Shown: positions 1-10,606 of the stretch, piece by piece | Numbering within the stretch: the first letter of the stretch is position 1 | Layout of the letters: every line of letters begins with the position of its first letter | Origin: Cotesia glomerata | Taxonomy: Eukaryota > Arthropoda > Insecta > Hymenoptera > Braconidae | NCBI RefSeq assembly: GCF_020080835.1 | Contig: NC_058160.1 | Span: forward strand, 10,481,515-10,545,514 | DNA length: 64,000 nt | Direction of reading: 5' to 3' | The notes under the pieces: model-generated | Database searches by the model: none | The model's input: the letters and a program-made list of their open reading frames with translations, nothing else | What the model was told of the DNA's origin: nothing | Position numbers and translations under genes: made by a program

Positions 1-421
1 GCTGGAGCGCAATGTCGTCTGGGTGCGGGGACTTGGTCCTGTCGAACTCCTTGTTGATCATCGCCAACTGGATCAGGTGCCTGTGCATGTTGAGGTTCTC
101 TTCGCTGGCCGAGGCGATTTCCTTCTCTTTCAGGCTTCCGTCAACTGGATTCTGCGACGGCATAAAACTTGACATGTAGCCACCGGGGAAGGGGGACGCT
201 GATGCGTGGTTGTGCGTCTGCTCTTGTAAAAGACAGTGGATCTTGAACCAGTTGGAACGCCTGCCGTATCTTGATCCCGATTTTGACATTCCTACCAACA
301 AGCATTTTCTTAAACGACAGGCTTTGCAGGCAGTTCGGTTTTTTTTGTTTATTACACACACTCCGCCGTTCTTGCACTCGGAGATGCTGCTTAGGTTGTT
401 GTATGTTCGTCCGAAGAAAGA
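1..421 (-). CDS. knirps-family nuclear receptor, exon with second zinc finger (partial, continues left of window)
   Basis: This exon belongs to an orphan nuclear receptor transcription factor of the knirps / knirps-related / eagle group; the fly members bind DNA and have no recognisable ligand-binding domain. Read leftwards from 421 the frame is open for 140 codons. It begins SFFGRTYNN, continues the second zinc finger (Cys at joined residues 42, 48, 58 and 61, with NKKNRTACKACRLRKC), and then gives GMSKSGSRYGRRSNWFKIHC followed by LLQEQ, the knirps-family box. Downstream residues are less conserved (PFPGGYMSSFMPSQNP, then ENLNMHRHLIQLAMINKEFD) and are still open at base 1. The acceptor is a T-rich tract ending in AG at 422-423 (minus strand), and phase 0 matches the exon at 10529-10606. 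The family call is secure. Whether it is the knirps, knrl or eagle orthologue cannot be decided from the DNA-binding domain alone. Confidence 0.95.
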
Positions 422-567
422 CTATAACAAAAATTAATTTTATTATTAGTATTTTTAGTTAAAATTTAGATTATTCTTTTAAATAATTTCTTTTGCTCTA
501 GAAAAATTTCCAGCTCAATGATTTTTTGATATAATCAAAATATATAGATTCAGAAATTTTTCGGTAA

Positions 568-1619
568 TTATTTACAAGTGGGGTCAACCCCATTTTGGGC
601 CACAACTATTAGGGGAAGGACGGGCAAAACGGATATGTTAATTTGAAAATGAAATAACAAATATATATTACAATCATATCCATTCTTAACTTTGGCTAAT
701 AATTTTTTGGGTAATTGAAGTTTATAATTAAAGTAAAATAAAAATAATAACAAAGAAATTCTTCTTCGAAATTAAAAAAAAAAAAAAAAGTCAACATTAT
801 CCGTTTTGCCCTACCAGGGCGGGCAAAATGAATACTCAGGTCGCGTAAAACGAATACTGATTGGAAAATACATTTCAATCAAAACAATCGTCGCAAAAAT
901 ATCAACCGCGTCCTGAATATGAAGAAAAAAAATCAAATCTGCATCGTCCTTAACAACATTAAACTAAGTACTGTATACTTACGATTTAAAATTTTATTTT
1001 TTTTCCTAAATTTCAATATTTATAAAAAAAAATTCCCACAAGTATGCAAAACCAATGCTTTATCGATAACGGTAAGTGTAGTTACATAATAGATTGATAG
1101 ATTGCTGTCTAAAATGTTTCTATCGACCGACCAGCGATTTAAAACGATTATTCATTTTACCCGCCCTCTCCGTCTTGCCCGTCCGTCCCCTAGGTGAAAA
1201 ATTAACATTTTCAAATTTTTTTTGATTCTGCTTGTTTTTATGGCGCATTTATGATAAAAATGCCGTGAAAGAAAAAAAATAAAGATTTCGATAGCTTTTT
1301 TGCCTTCAAAAGATGGAAAAAATTTTAGCTCTTGTTTTTGGATAAAATTTCAATTTTATCTTTTTTTGATATTTTTTATAAATATTTTTTTAAAAAGTAC
1401 ATGAAAAAATTAACAATTAAAACAAAAAGTTTAATATCACAATTTTTTAAAAAATTTATAAATTTTTTTGAAAATTTGTTAAAATTGTGATAATCATTTT
1501 TTTTTAAATTGTTCATTTTTTATGTATTTTTCAAAAAAATAAATATATCAATAAAATCAAATAGAAATTTCGTTCAAAAATATAAAAATTAAAATAGTTG
1601 ACCCCACTTGTAAATATTT
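568..1619. mobile_element. nested foldback element (outer ends TTTACAAGTGGGGTCAACC; inner ends TAGGGGANGGACGGGCAA)
   Basis: An outer inverted repeat (571-589 against 1598-1614) encloses a second inverted-repeat element at 610-1192, whose ends TAGGGGAAGGACGGGCAA (left) and TAGGGGACGGACGGGCAA (right, reverse complement) nearly match. Inside the inner element the motif GGGCAAAACGGAT recurs inverted at about 800-845, making two consecutive hairpins. There is no coding capacity. The inner terminus resembles that of the foldback at 40871-42780, which suggests a shared family. Confidence 0.75.
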
Positions 1620-1960
1620 ACCATTTTTTAAAATAATTTTACTGTTTTAGAATTAATTATCAATAATTTTTTTTAAAAATGTCTAAGACAAAGATACGTG
1701 AAATTAAAAAATTTTCAAATTCAGTTGACTAATTAAGATGTCAATAAAAAAAAAAAAGTGAAAATGATTAATTGTAAGCTGTTAGTTTTTGATTTAGCGC
1801 TGCGGTTTATTATACGAGTGTATCTCTGGATTAAACGTCAAGCTAAAATGTTACGCGCGTCACGAGAATTAGCGTGATGCGCTTCAGACATCAGACATCA
1901 GCGAGTAGGAGAGCAGAATCACAAGAGAGCTCGATGCTTTGGGGTTTTGCTCTGCAGCCC

Positions 1961-1989
1961 GTATATTGTATATTGTATATTGTATATTG
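1961..1989. repeat. 7-bp tandem repeat (GTATATT)n
   Basis: About four head-to-tail copies of GTATATT lie inside the knirps-family intron. Confidence 0.9.
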
Positions 1990-2668
1990 TGCGGCGTGGT
2001 CGATCGTAAAACGTTAAACGCTTGTCGGCCGACGATAAAACCCAGTCAAAGGGGATATACGATGTACGATATACGAGAATACCCCGGATAGGCCACGCCA
2101 GAGAATAACCGAAGGATCTTAATGCATATAATATAATATAAACTGAATTCTCTGCTCTTACAAAAAGTATCGAGAACTAATTTATTATCATAGACCGGAG
2201 ATACAATTATGTCAGTCTTTGTAGAAAGCCGTCGATTGCCGCCTTAAGTTTAGAGACAGTACATAGTTGTAGAAAAATTTTAATCCAATTTGTCGATGTA
2301 CTTGTATGGGAATTGGTCGCGAATGCGGTAAGAATTATTTAAAAGTAAGTGATAAATCGATTAAAATAAAACAGAGGTAAATACCTCTATTTAATCCGGA
2401 TTTGTTTTATTCGATGGCAGTAATCGCTTACAACGGGATTCGCGCGTACTTTTATGTAATACCTAATAGTTGGAGTTGTACTTAACCATCAGAGCTACCT
2501 GCTAAGAGGTAAATGATATATGGTAAGCAAAGTTACTCGAGGTAGCAGCTAGATCAATCTCTTAGGGGATTTCACTAGTTTTTGTCTTATTTGCCGGAGT
2601 GTCCAGTGGCAGAACACGTTGTTGCGGGTTCTCTAAACGGCGAGCTCCACTACACGCCATTTAGGGGT

Positions 2669-2694
2669 CGCGTGCGACAAATCCGTCGCACGCG
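2669..2694. other. perfect 10-bp GC-rich hairpin
   Basis: CGCGTGCGAC, a 6-base loop (AAATCC), then GTCGCACGCG form a perfect stem. It is unusual in this AT-rich intron and sits in a GC-richer patch (about 2580-2800). No coding function is recognised. Confidence 0.85.
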
Positions 2695-3048
2695 GACAAC
2701 CTCACTTTACAATATACAACCGAGGATTATCTAAAATCAGCTGGCACGCCCGGAATCCCGGACCGATTCGTTGCCACAAACGTGCTCGGCAAAAACCGCT
2801 CAAGCAAATAACAGATACAAATGTATTTTATTTAATCCCATCCAGATAAAAATGGATTTATTTATTCTGGAATCCGGAAAGACGCGCTCTATTCAAGACA
2901 ATGGTCTTGTGAAACGCTTCACGTAATAATTACCGTAACTCCTATTCTTTCTCGCTTCACAGAATTATTTATATTTGTAAAAATGCTTGCCGTAAGATGG
3001 ACGATGTGGCTTAATGTATATAGAATAAGCGAAAGGAAATTTAGTATA

Positions 3049-3120
3049 GACCGGATAGCTCAAATGGTAGAGTAGCCGACATGTCTTCGGAAGGTTCTGG
3101 GTTCGAATCCCAGTCCGAGC
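3049..3120 (+). pseudogene. tRNA-like Pol III sequence (tRNA pseudogene or SINE head)
   Basis: This 72-base stretch has an A-box-like TAGCTCAAATGGTAGAG and a perfect B-box GGTTCGAATCC. The T-arm is fully paired (CTGGG/CCCAG), the D-stem is weak, and the anticodon stem CCGA/TCGG closes a 7-base loop CATGTCT. The loop places A where the invariant U33 should be, the acceptor stem has two mismatches, and the formal anticodon would be TGT. A T-run at 3131-3136 could terminate Pol III. It is therefore not a normal tRNA gene. A tRNA-derived SINE head or a degenerate tRNA is the best reading. Confidence 0.7.
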
Positions 3121-3250
3121 TATCTAATAGTTTTTTCTCGCATATTCTATAAACTCACATTAAGATGATCCTCTCCACATTCCTTTCTCAATCCTTTCCT
3201 ACTTATTCAATGGAATAACTGTTTCAAATTATTTAAACGTTTAATTCAAA

Positions 3251-3796
3251 ACTAGCAACCTTGCAGTCACTATGTGACTGCCATGACTTGTAAACTATAA
3301 ATAGATAAAATTTTGCTTTATTGAATAATGACTTTTGTTAAATTGCACTGTACTTTTTTAAATATTGACGTTTTTAAAGATATAAGCTCATCCCGATGTT
3401 ACACTCATCAAGAGCTTTCATTTGAGTACTCACATGCATTTTGATATATTTTTCATAAATACATATTTATAAATATATGAAAAATTGATGTGGTTACTCA
3501 AATGAAAAGTCTCGATGAGTGTAACGTTGGGGTGAGCTTATATCTTTAAAAATGTCAATAGTTCACAAGATACAAAGGTCATTTCTTAATTTTGTATCTA
3601 GAGATAGAGCATTTTCGAATGCAGTCTAAATTCTTATCATCATTAATCGACTATCAGTGAGAATGATATGAAACCATGTAAAGGCACAATTCCAGGTCAA
3701 GACTTTTCCAACGATACCAAATTTAACCATAGAAACCCATTTTATCATATAAATACACTGGCCAAATATTTTGCTTATTCTCTTAATAATATAGAT
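3251..3796 (+). mobile_element. family-A hairpin element, full-length copy
   Basis: The copy runs from ACTAGCAACCTTGCAGTCAC to TTCTCTTAATAATATAGAT, and the same sequence recurs four more times in this window. It contains a long imperfect hairpin (about 3366-3560): AAAGATATAAGCTCATCC and its complement flank arms with ACACTCATC and CATTTGAGTA. Its short frames are not conserved as protein, so it appears non-autonomous. Left of it, GTCACTATGTGAC is a short palindrome. Confidence 0.85.
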
Positions 3797-4426
3797 TTTC
3801 CCGGACAAAATTATTTTCCAGGCACTAAAATTCGCAAAGGATCATTTACGTTATTGACCGACTAGACTCATCACTTAAATAATAACATATAATAACAACT
3901 TTTGTTGGAATAGGCTGACTCTAAGCAGTCATGACTGTCCCGAGTCGAATTCCGAGGTTGAGTGTCCGTGTGAGTGCACTCTTACTGTGTTATATTATAT
4001 TCTACACTACTCCGCGTATCAACAATCTATATTAAGGACGTGGGAATGTGAAATGGCCTGCACTCTGTACTGTCCAGACGTTTGCCGAGAGCCGTGCCAT
4101 GCAGTTGCTGGCTACGCTCGAGCAGTCTGTAGCTCGTGCTATGCACTCATACTCATATTCAGCATCAGTGTGGTCTGTACCGCATCTGAATTGCGTCTCA
4201 TCCTGCTCGTGTGTCGCCTCGGCTGACCTCAACTCAACCAGAGACCGAATAAGAGTACAAGTTCCCACACCCACCTGCCAGGACACGCTCTTCCGGAGTC
4301 ACCTGCTATGCTAATTCATTTAAGAAGAAAATAAAATCAACAATGTTATTATTTATCGATCGAGTTTGACGGGTTGTCATTGATCGATTCGATAAATAAA
4401 ACTTTTCACTCAATTAATCATGATCT

Positions 4427-4547
4427 TTAAGACGACGATGATGATGCTGGCGATGAGTCACCAATACTGGACGCCGGTTGATCTCCTTCTACGAAATCGA
4501 GATCGTTTCCTTCCTCGTAGGATCGCATTCCTCGGAACATGACTCGG
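4427..4547 (-). other. weak candidate terminal exon inside the knirps intron
   Basis: On the minus strand an acceptor (T-run ending in TAG at 4550-4548) opens a frame through RSYEEGNDLDFVEGDQPASS to a serine-rich end and a stop at 4427. The composition looks protein-like, but the entry phase (2) does not fit the phase-0 donor at 10528. The serine tail comes from a GATGATGAC-type simple repeat. I know no homologue. Confidence 0.12.
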
Positions 4548-5003
4548 CTAAAAAATGACCCATATATTACATATTTTATACCGGCTTTAATTCCGCCGGG
4601 AACTTTTAACGTTTTGAGATAATTAATTAACGCTAAGCGTCTCATTAGTGTGAATCACCGTGACTCTGACAAATATATAATCTAAAATGTACATAATAAT
4701 GTCGAATCAAGATCATTTCCTTCACTAATTTTTTTTTAACTCAATTTCCAACTAATACAACTATTAACTTTCTTGCTCATGCTCTGGACCGTGACTAATC
4801 TCTTAAATTTTTTTTTTCCGGAAAATTGCGTCACTTGTTTTTGTTTGTTTTATTCGGGGAACTCGAAGTGAGGTAACACCTGGGGTTTTTTAAAAAGAAA
4901 AAATTATTTTTTATGCAAATCAATAAAATAGTAATTTATAAAATATAATTGACTTTAGAAAAAACTAAAATCGAGTGAGTTTGTGAAAGGGATTGAGTAT
5001 TGA

Positions 5004-5109
<106 letters not shown>

Positions 5110-6401
5110 TGAATGGTCATATATATAAATCGTTTTCCGTGGACTTGAGAGATCACAACTCAGCGATCTAAACTCTCAAGTTAAGCTGCCGGACTGGCGA
5201 GTCGAGATAGAGCATACTGAAAAGTAAAGAGAGTTTCCGTCCAAGTCGTTTTATGGCAAGACACTCCAGCAGGATCGTAAGTCACTATTTTTTACCACTT
5301 TTATTTTTTATTTTGCCGGTGGCGTGTATCCTTGGCTACCGATACGGTAGGAGAGAATTTGTCTGGAACGATTTGCTCGCATCAGTTTCTCGAGATCGTC
5401 CTATCCTATCCATTAGATTTTAAATCTGAGAGTAGACCAGAAGCTAAAGCTAAAGCTAAAGAAGAAGACTCGATTTATTTAAATTAACGTTATAATAAAT
5501 ATTTAGATAAGTGTATGAATGGACGTATAAATGGATTCTCGAGTCCCGATCGGATTTACGGATGCGTAAACGCACCACACATGCAAATTTCTTATGCAAA
5601 TCATTTAATAGTTTACTGGTTGGTGCAATACATAAAAGATTGACAATAAGAGATGGATTATTCTTACGAGCGAGAGCTTAAATAAAACACTTGCCAGTTT
5701 GTTTCCGAGCTCTGCTCTTTACACTCATACTTATATATCCATTTATATAGATACATTTGACTCGCCGCGTGTGCGATAGATCCACTCAAAGATAAAGTCA
5801 CGCCGGCAATGGCAAGAATCTACGGTCAATTATGTGCGTACTCTGCCTACTGGCAATATAAAAACTATTTTTCTAGTACGATACAACGGGCGATTAGTTC
5901 TCTATTTATTTAGCCTTTTTTTCACCCTATTGCAATTCTTAAGAGTTTACTTTGCCACAGAAACAGATTCACAAGTTTCTATGTCAAATGTCTAGTGTGT
6001 AATGTGTAATCTTTAATGTGTAATATGCAATGGGAATAAGTTTTACTTTTTATATTAACAACCAGCTACAACATATTCGGATTGCAGAAACAGAAGATGG
6101 ACTTGATGAATGCGTAACGTGATCTCGATTCGCGATTATTTCGATTGCGTGCTAGGTTACACAATTATCTTATTGAATTAAATGTACAATAGTACTTACG
6201 ATACCAAGTGATTTGATTATATACAAATGATATGCTTTTCCTTCGTGAATACTAATATTTTTCGGTCCCGGGATACTTAAGTGGTTCAAGGGCGACTTTT
6301 TTTTATTGCTGGACTCGATCTGATGCATTTTAATCATTGAGAAATCGATTTTCTTTTTTATTATTACCCAGTAATTAAATTAATATCTAACAACAATAAT
6401 T

Positions 6402-6911
6402 TATATTATTAAGAGAATAAGCAAAATTTTTTGGCCAGTGTATTTATATGATAAAATGGGTTTTTATGGTTAAATTTGGTATCGTTGGAAAAGTCTTGAC
6501 CTGGAGTTGTACCTTTTCATGGTTTCATATCATTCTTACTAATAGTCGATTTATGATGATAAATATTTAGGCTGCATTCGAGAATGCTCTATCTCTAGGT
6601 ACTTAAGTAAGAAATGATCTTGTATCTTGTGAACTATGGACATTTTTAAAGATATAAGCTCATCCTGATGTTACAATCATCAAGACCTTTCATTTGAGTA
6701 CCCACATCAATTTTTTCATGTATTTACATATATTATATATGTATATATGAAAAATATATCAAAAATGCATGTGGGTACTCAAATGAAAGCTCTTGATGAG
6801 TGTATCATCGGGATGAGCTTATATCTTTAAAAACGTCAATACTTAAAAAAGTACAGTGCAATTTACCAAAAGTCATTATTTAATAAAGGAAAATTTTATT
6901 TATTTATAGTT
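6402..6911 (-). mobile_element. family-A hairpin element, 5'-truncated copy
   Basis: This is an inverted copy of the element at 3251-3796. It starts at the reverse of the TATTCTCTTAATAATATA end and stops before the ACTAGCAACC terminus. The central hairpin is retained (about 6650-6830). Confidence 0.85.
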
Positions 6912-7356
6912 AGTAATAATTAATTCAGTAAATAGGAAGTTGTAAAAAAAATTTTAAATAGTGGATTAATTGTAATTGGTATTAAAGGAGTGATAAAACC
7001 TCGGAATTTAGCAAGAAAATAAAAAGCTAAGTAAGGATTATTATTACCACCTGGTGTTTGGTTAAAAAAAAGCAAGTTACGGCTATGACAAAAGTTTTAG
7101 TGTGCATACATGACGATCTTAAATTTTACAACCGAATTTATTAACACGGTTTTTTATTTGTTGTTATTTTGTGGGTTGCGAGCTGTTCACGGCGCCAGAG
7201 GATACTCTGATACCGATCATTTCGGTGGGACTAAATTTATTCCCTCGTAAAGAGTAGTCGTAAAGGTGGAGGATACTGCGTCGTATGTCGTATGTCCCGT
7301 CTACATTAAATCCGTATTGGTGTATCCTCCCTGTAGACACTGACACTAATGCAAAT

Positions 7357-7358
<2 letters not shown>

Positions 7359-7437
<79 letters not shown>
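7359..7437. repeat. (CA)n microsatellite
   Basis: About 79 bp of alternating AC. Frames on both strands across it (Thr-His or Val-Cys repeats) are artefacts. Confidence 0.98.
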
Positions 7438-7442
<5 letters not shown>

Positions 7443-10400
7443 GACAAGAGTGGCTTGGCCCACATACGGGGGTCCCGGGTTAATCCGTAGGTGGGCTCTT
7501 GTATTATGGACTCGCTCAAAACACACAAGACTAAACACAAATATCCTCAGCTTTGTGCTTATAAGTCATGCTGATACCTGTGTAATACTGATACTCTACT
7601 ACATAATATAGCTTGTGAATGTTATACATACACATGCTCATATGTCACACACATGAGTGAGTAAGCCCGAGAAATACCGAGCCATAAATCGTTGGCTTAT
7701 GGATGCGATTGTGTTGTGGTCTTACTACACCAGTTTTATTTTATCCTCGCGAATTTAACGATTTCAGATTCAGGCATTCGGAGTAAAAAGCTTTAATTTA
7801 TTTGGTTAATAAAACCAATAAAAATAAAAATAAAAAAACATAATTGCTATTACCCAGTCCCGGCTGGATAATTATTTTTCTCCATATCAACAAACATGAT
7901 CCATTTAATTCAATCCATAGCAGATACCCGATAGCAGGATGAAAATTTAATAGCTGAAACAAGTATGTGGTTTAGTTAGAACAGAAACTTATTTCAGCAG
8001 ATAGTTATTCCGAGTACCCAAGAGTTTAGTTCGCAAGTGAATCGCTAGTTGAGCGTAAGCACCTGCTGGAATCCGAATTGCAGGTAATTAACCGTATAAT
8101 CACCGTGTGCTCCCATCAACTATTTTTCTCTTTATTTTTATCTTTATCTTTATCTTACTAGCTTATACACATACTTATTGTAGAGTCGGTTTGAGCACGT
8201 GCGCAATATTTACTCGGACAATTAATATTATTTATACATCTAAAGTCTTAAGCTTTATGATGCTCGGGTAATCGGTGGTTATGATTGGGTTTAATCTAGC
8301 TTTATCGTCTTCATTATTATCGCTATTTATCATCCTGATTATTACCATCAACATTATCCACATCCGGAAATTAAATTACGGTTAATGTCTTATGTTTTAT
8401 GTTTAATGTAGTTCGCTAAGTGTCTTTAGTGATTACCGGAAGTTAACTTCTTTTTTTTCTTCTATATCTATACAGATATAAATAATGCAAAGTGACTTTT
8501 CACAAAACCAAAACGGGATTCTTCGTCACACTCCCCCTCACAGAGCATCTCTTTGTCCCCGATGATCTAGAAGCAACAAGGACAATACAGAAGAAGAATG
8601 ATATGAAGCATCGACCTCCGGAGAACAAATTCGACACTTGTTTAACTAAAACAGCTAGGTTTTAAAATAATAACCGAGTGAGTCATATTTTCGGTGGTCG
8701 TATATGTTTGGGATTTCCATCTTGCATAAATATTACTTCTATTCTGTTTACTGTCATTGTTTATTCATTGTTTGTTGTATTTGGTACATTGTTGAGGCGA
8801 CAATGAACGACTCATTTACATCGAACAAAGCCGCGACCTGAATTGCCGGAAAGCTGATGACCCTTAACGAGAAACAAATTTAAGAAGACCGTTTTTATTA
8901 TCCCGAGAATGTATGTATAAATAATATACAACCTGCTGCTGCAGAGTTTCTGATGGACGATACATATATGGATTGAGGAAGATGGTCTGTGAGAAAAATC
9001 ACCGTTAATATTCATGCGTTTAATTTTTTTTTAAACCTTCCTCGTTCTGCTTTCGTGTTCTGTCTTATTCTCAAATTTTTTCGTTTTACTCTTCAGTTAA
9101 TTTTCGTGGGATAATACGCTCGGTTATTCTTTTTCGGGGGATCAAGAGGTTAAAATATATCAGGAATTTTTTACTCAACAATTTGTTCAAATATTTTTAA
9201 AATTATACGGCATTGAAAAAAAAAAATTGTTTTAAATGACTGGAAAATATTTTCTAATTGCTAAAATATTATTAAGAAAATTCCAGTTTAATATTATAAA
9301 AAAATAAAAAGGCTGTAAAGATGAATGAGTAAAAGAAAGAAAATTACCCATATTACAGAGCAATAAAAATATTTTAATATACTTTCTCGCGAAATATAAA
9401 TCTGTCAGGGGTATATATAAATATATAAATAAAAACAAATAATAAAAAGACTAATAATAACCCGAGAAGACATTTAAATACTTTAATAGTAGGAATTTAA
9501 AAGACTCAAGTTATTTAGAAATTGTTAATTCGGTTCGTTAGACAGCCGTTGTTTAACGAGCTTTTAATTATTCTGCGTTTTCCACCAGAAGCGCATCTCG
9601 GCAATTATTCCCGGATTTATGATTGCGACAATCTGAGCCTTGGAAATTTTTTTAGTCGGTACTGCAGAGTCCTCTGATGAGAGAGACCTTTTGTTGCTAT
9701 TATAATCCAAGAGAGCTTTTGGGTTATATGATGGGCAGAGCTCGATTTAATAGAAGAGCGTGCTCATGTACTAGGCAGAGATATGAACCACTTCCCGTAC
9801 CGGCGGTTATTTAGTTACAGTCGACATCAGCCTGCAAGGTGAAAGGATTCGTGAAAGTGTATACCGTAACATAACAAATAACAAAGTGTATATTTTATAC
9901 TTATACGAGCACATACACCAGGGAGTGAGAATAGTTTTTTTATTTTTTCACTAGCTCTAACTCAAATATAAATTTATATTGCATATATCTTTTGTATCTG
10001 TATCTATAAACGCTGAGGATCATTTTATAAATTATTTTAAATATCCACCAGGACGTCAACTAGTAACTGGTAACTACCATCCAGCTGTAGATTGTACTGT
10101 CGATAATTATTGTTTGTTATAAAATATTATTCAGAGTCATCAGACTTTCATTTTAAAGGAGACTTTTATGATTTTTATTCTATTTTTTTTTATTTATTAT
10201 TATTTATTATTATTATCAGTGTATAAAAGTATACTGTGAGAATATGTAGAATTTGAATCTCAAGAAAGATGAGAAGAGAGAAGAGATAATCAATTCGGTG
10301 CGCTGGATTCCCCGCGACCACTTACGGATTCGAAACGGGCGCTAGTTTTTTCCACGCTTTTCGCACCTTATGCTCTTTTATTCGAACGTGTTGATTAGTA

Positions 10401-10528
10401 TCGGCTTATTAACCTTTTTTTAAATCGACAAATTAATTTACACCTTTTATTTATAATTAACAGATGAGTTTAATTAAATCATCAATTTATTTTTATTAAT
10501 TGAAGTGTAAAAAAAAAATAGTTTTTAC

Positions 10529-10606
10529 CTTACAACCCTCGCACGTAAAAGCTCCAAAATGAAAGCCTGCTGCCGGCTCGCCGCAAACTTTGCACTGTTG
10601 ATTCAT
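10529..10606 (-). CDS. knirps-family nuclear receptor, first coding exon (start codon and first zinc finger)
   Basis: This 26-codon exon begins with the ATG at 10606-10604 and encodes MNQQCKVCGEPAAGFH followed by FGAFTCEGCK. That is the N-terminus and first C4 zinc finger shared by knirps-group proteins, with zinc-binding Cys at residues 5, 8, 22 and 25. The P-box CEGCK selects the DNA half-site. The exon ends at the Lys codon; the donor GT is at 10528-10527. The acceptor (a T-run ending in ACAG) touches the ATG, so the transcript must have an upstream noncoding exon at higher coordinates. It splices in phase 0 to SFFGR in the exon at 1-421. The start is supported because fly knirps-group proteins also begin MNQ at this point. 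Confidence 0.97.

Noticed and set aside
3049..3120. Functional tRNA gene
   Set aside because: U33 is replaced by A, the acceptor stem has two mismatches and the D-stem is weak. The T-arm and B-box alone are intact.
7164..7611. Open frames with Val-Cys or Thr-His repeats
   Set aside because: They are the CA microsatellite read in different frames. The same applies at 42261-42551, 48877-49102, 54000-54352 and 61706-62002.
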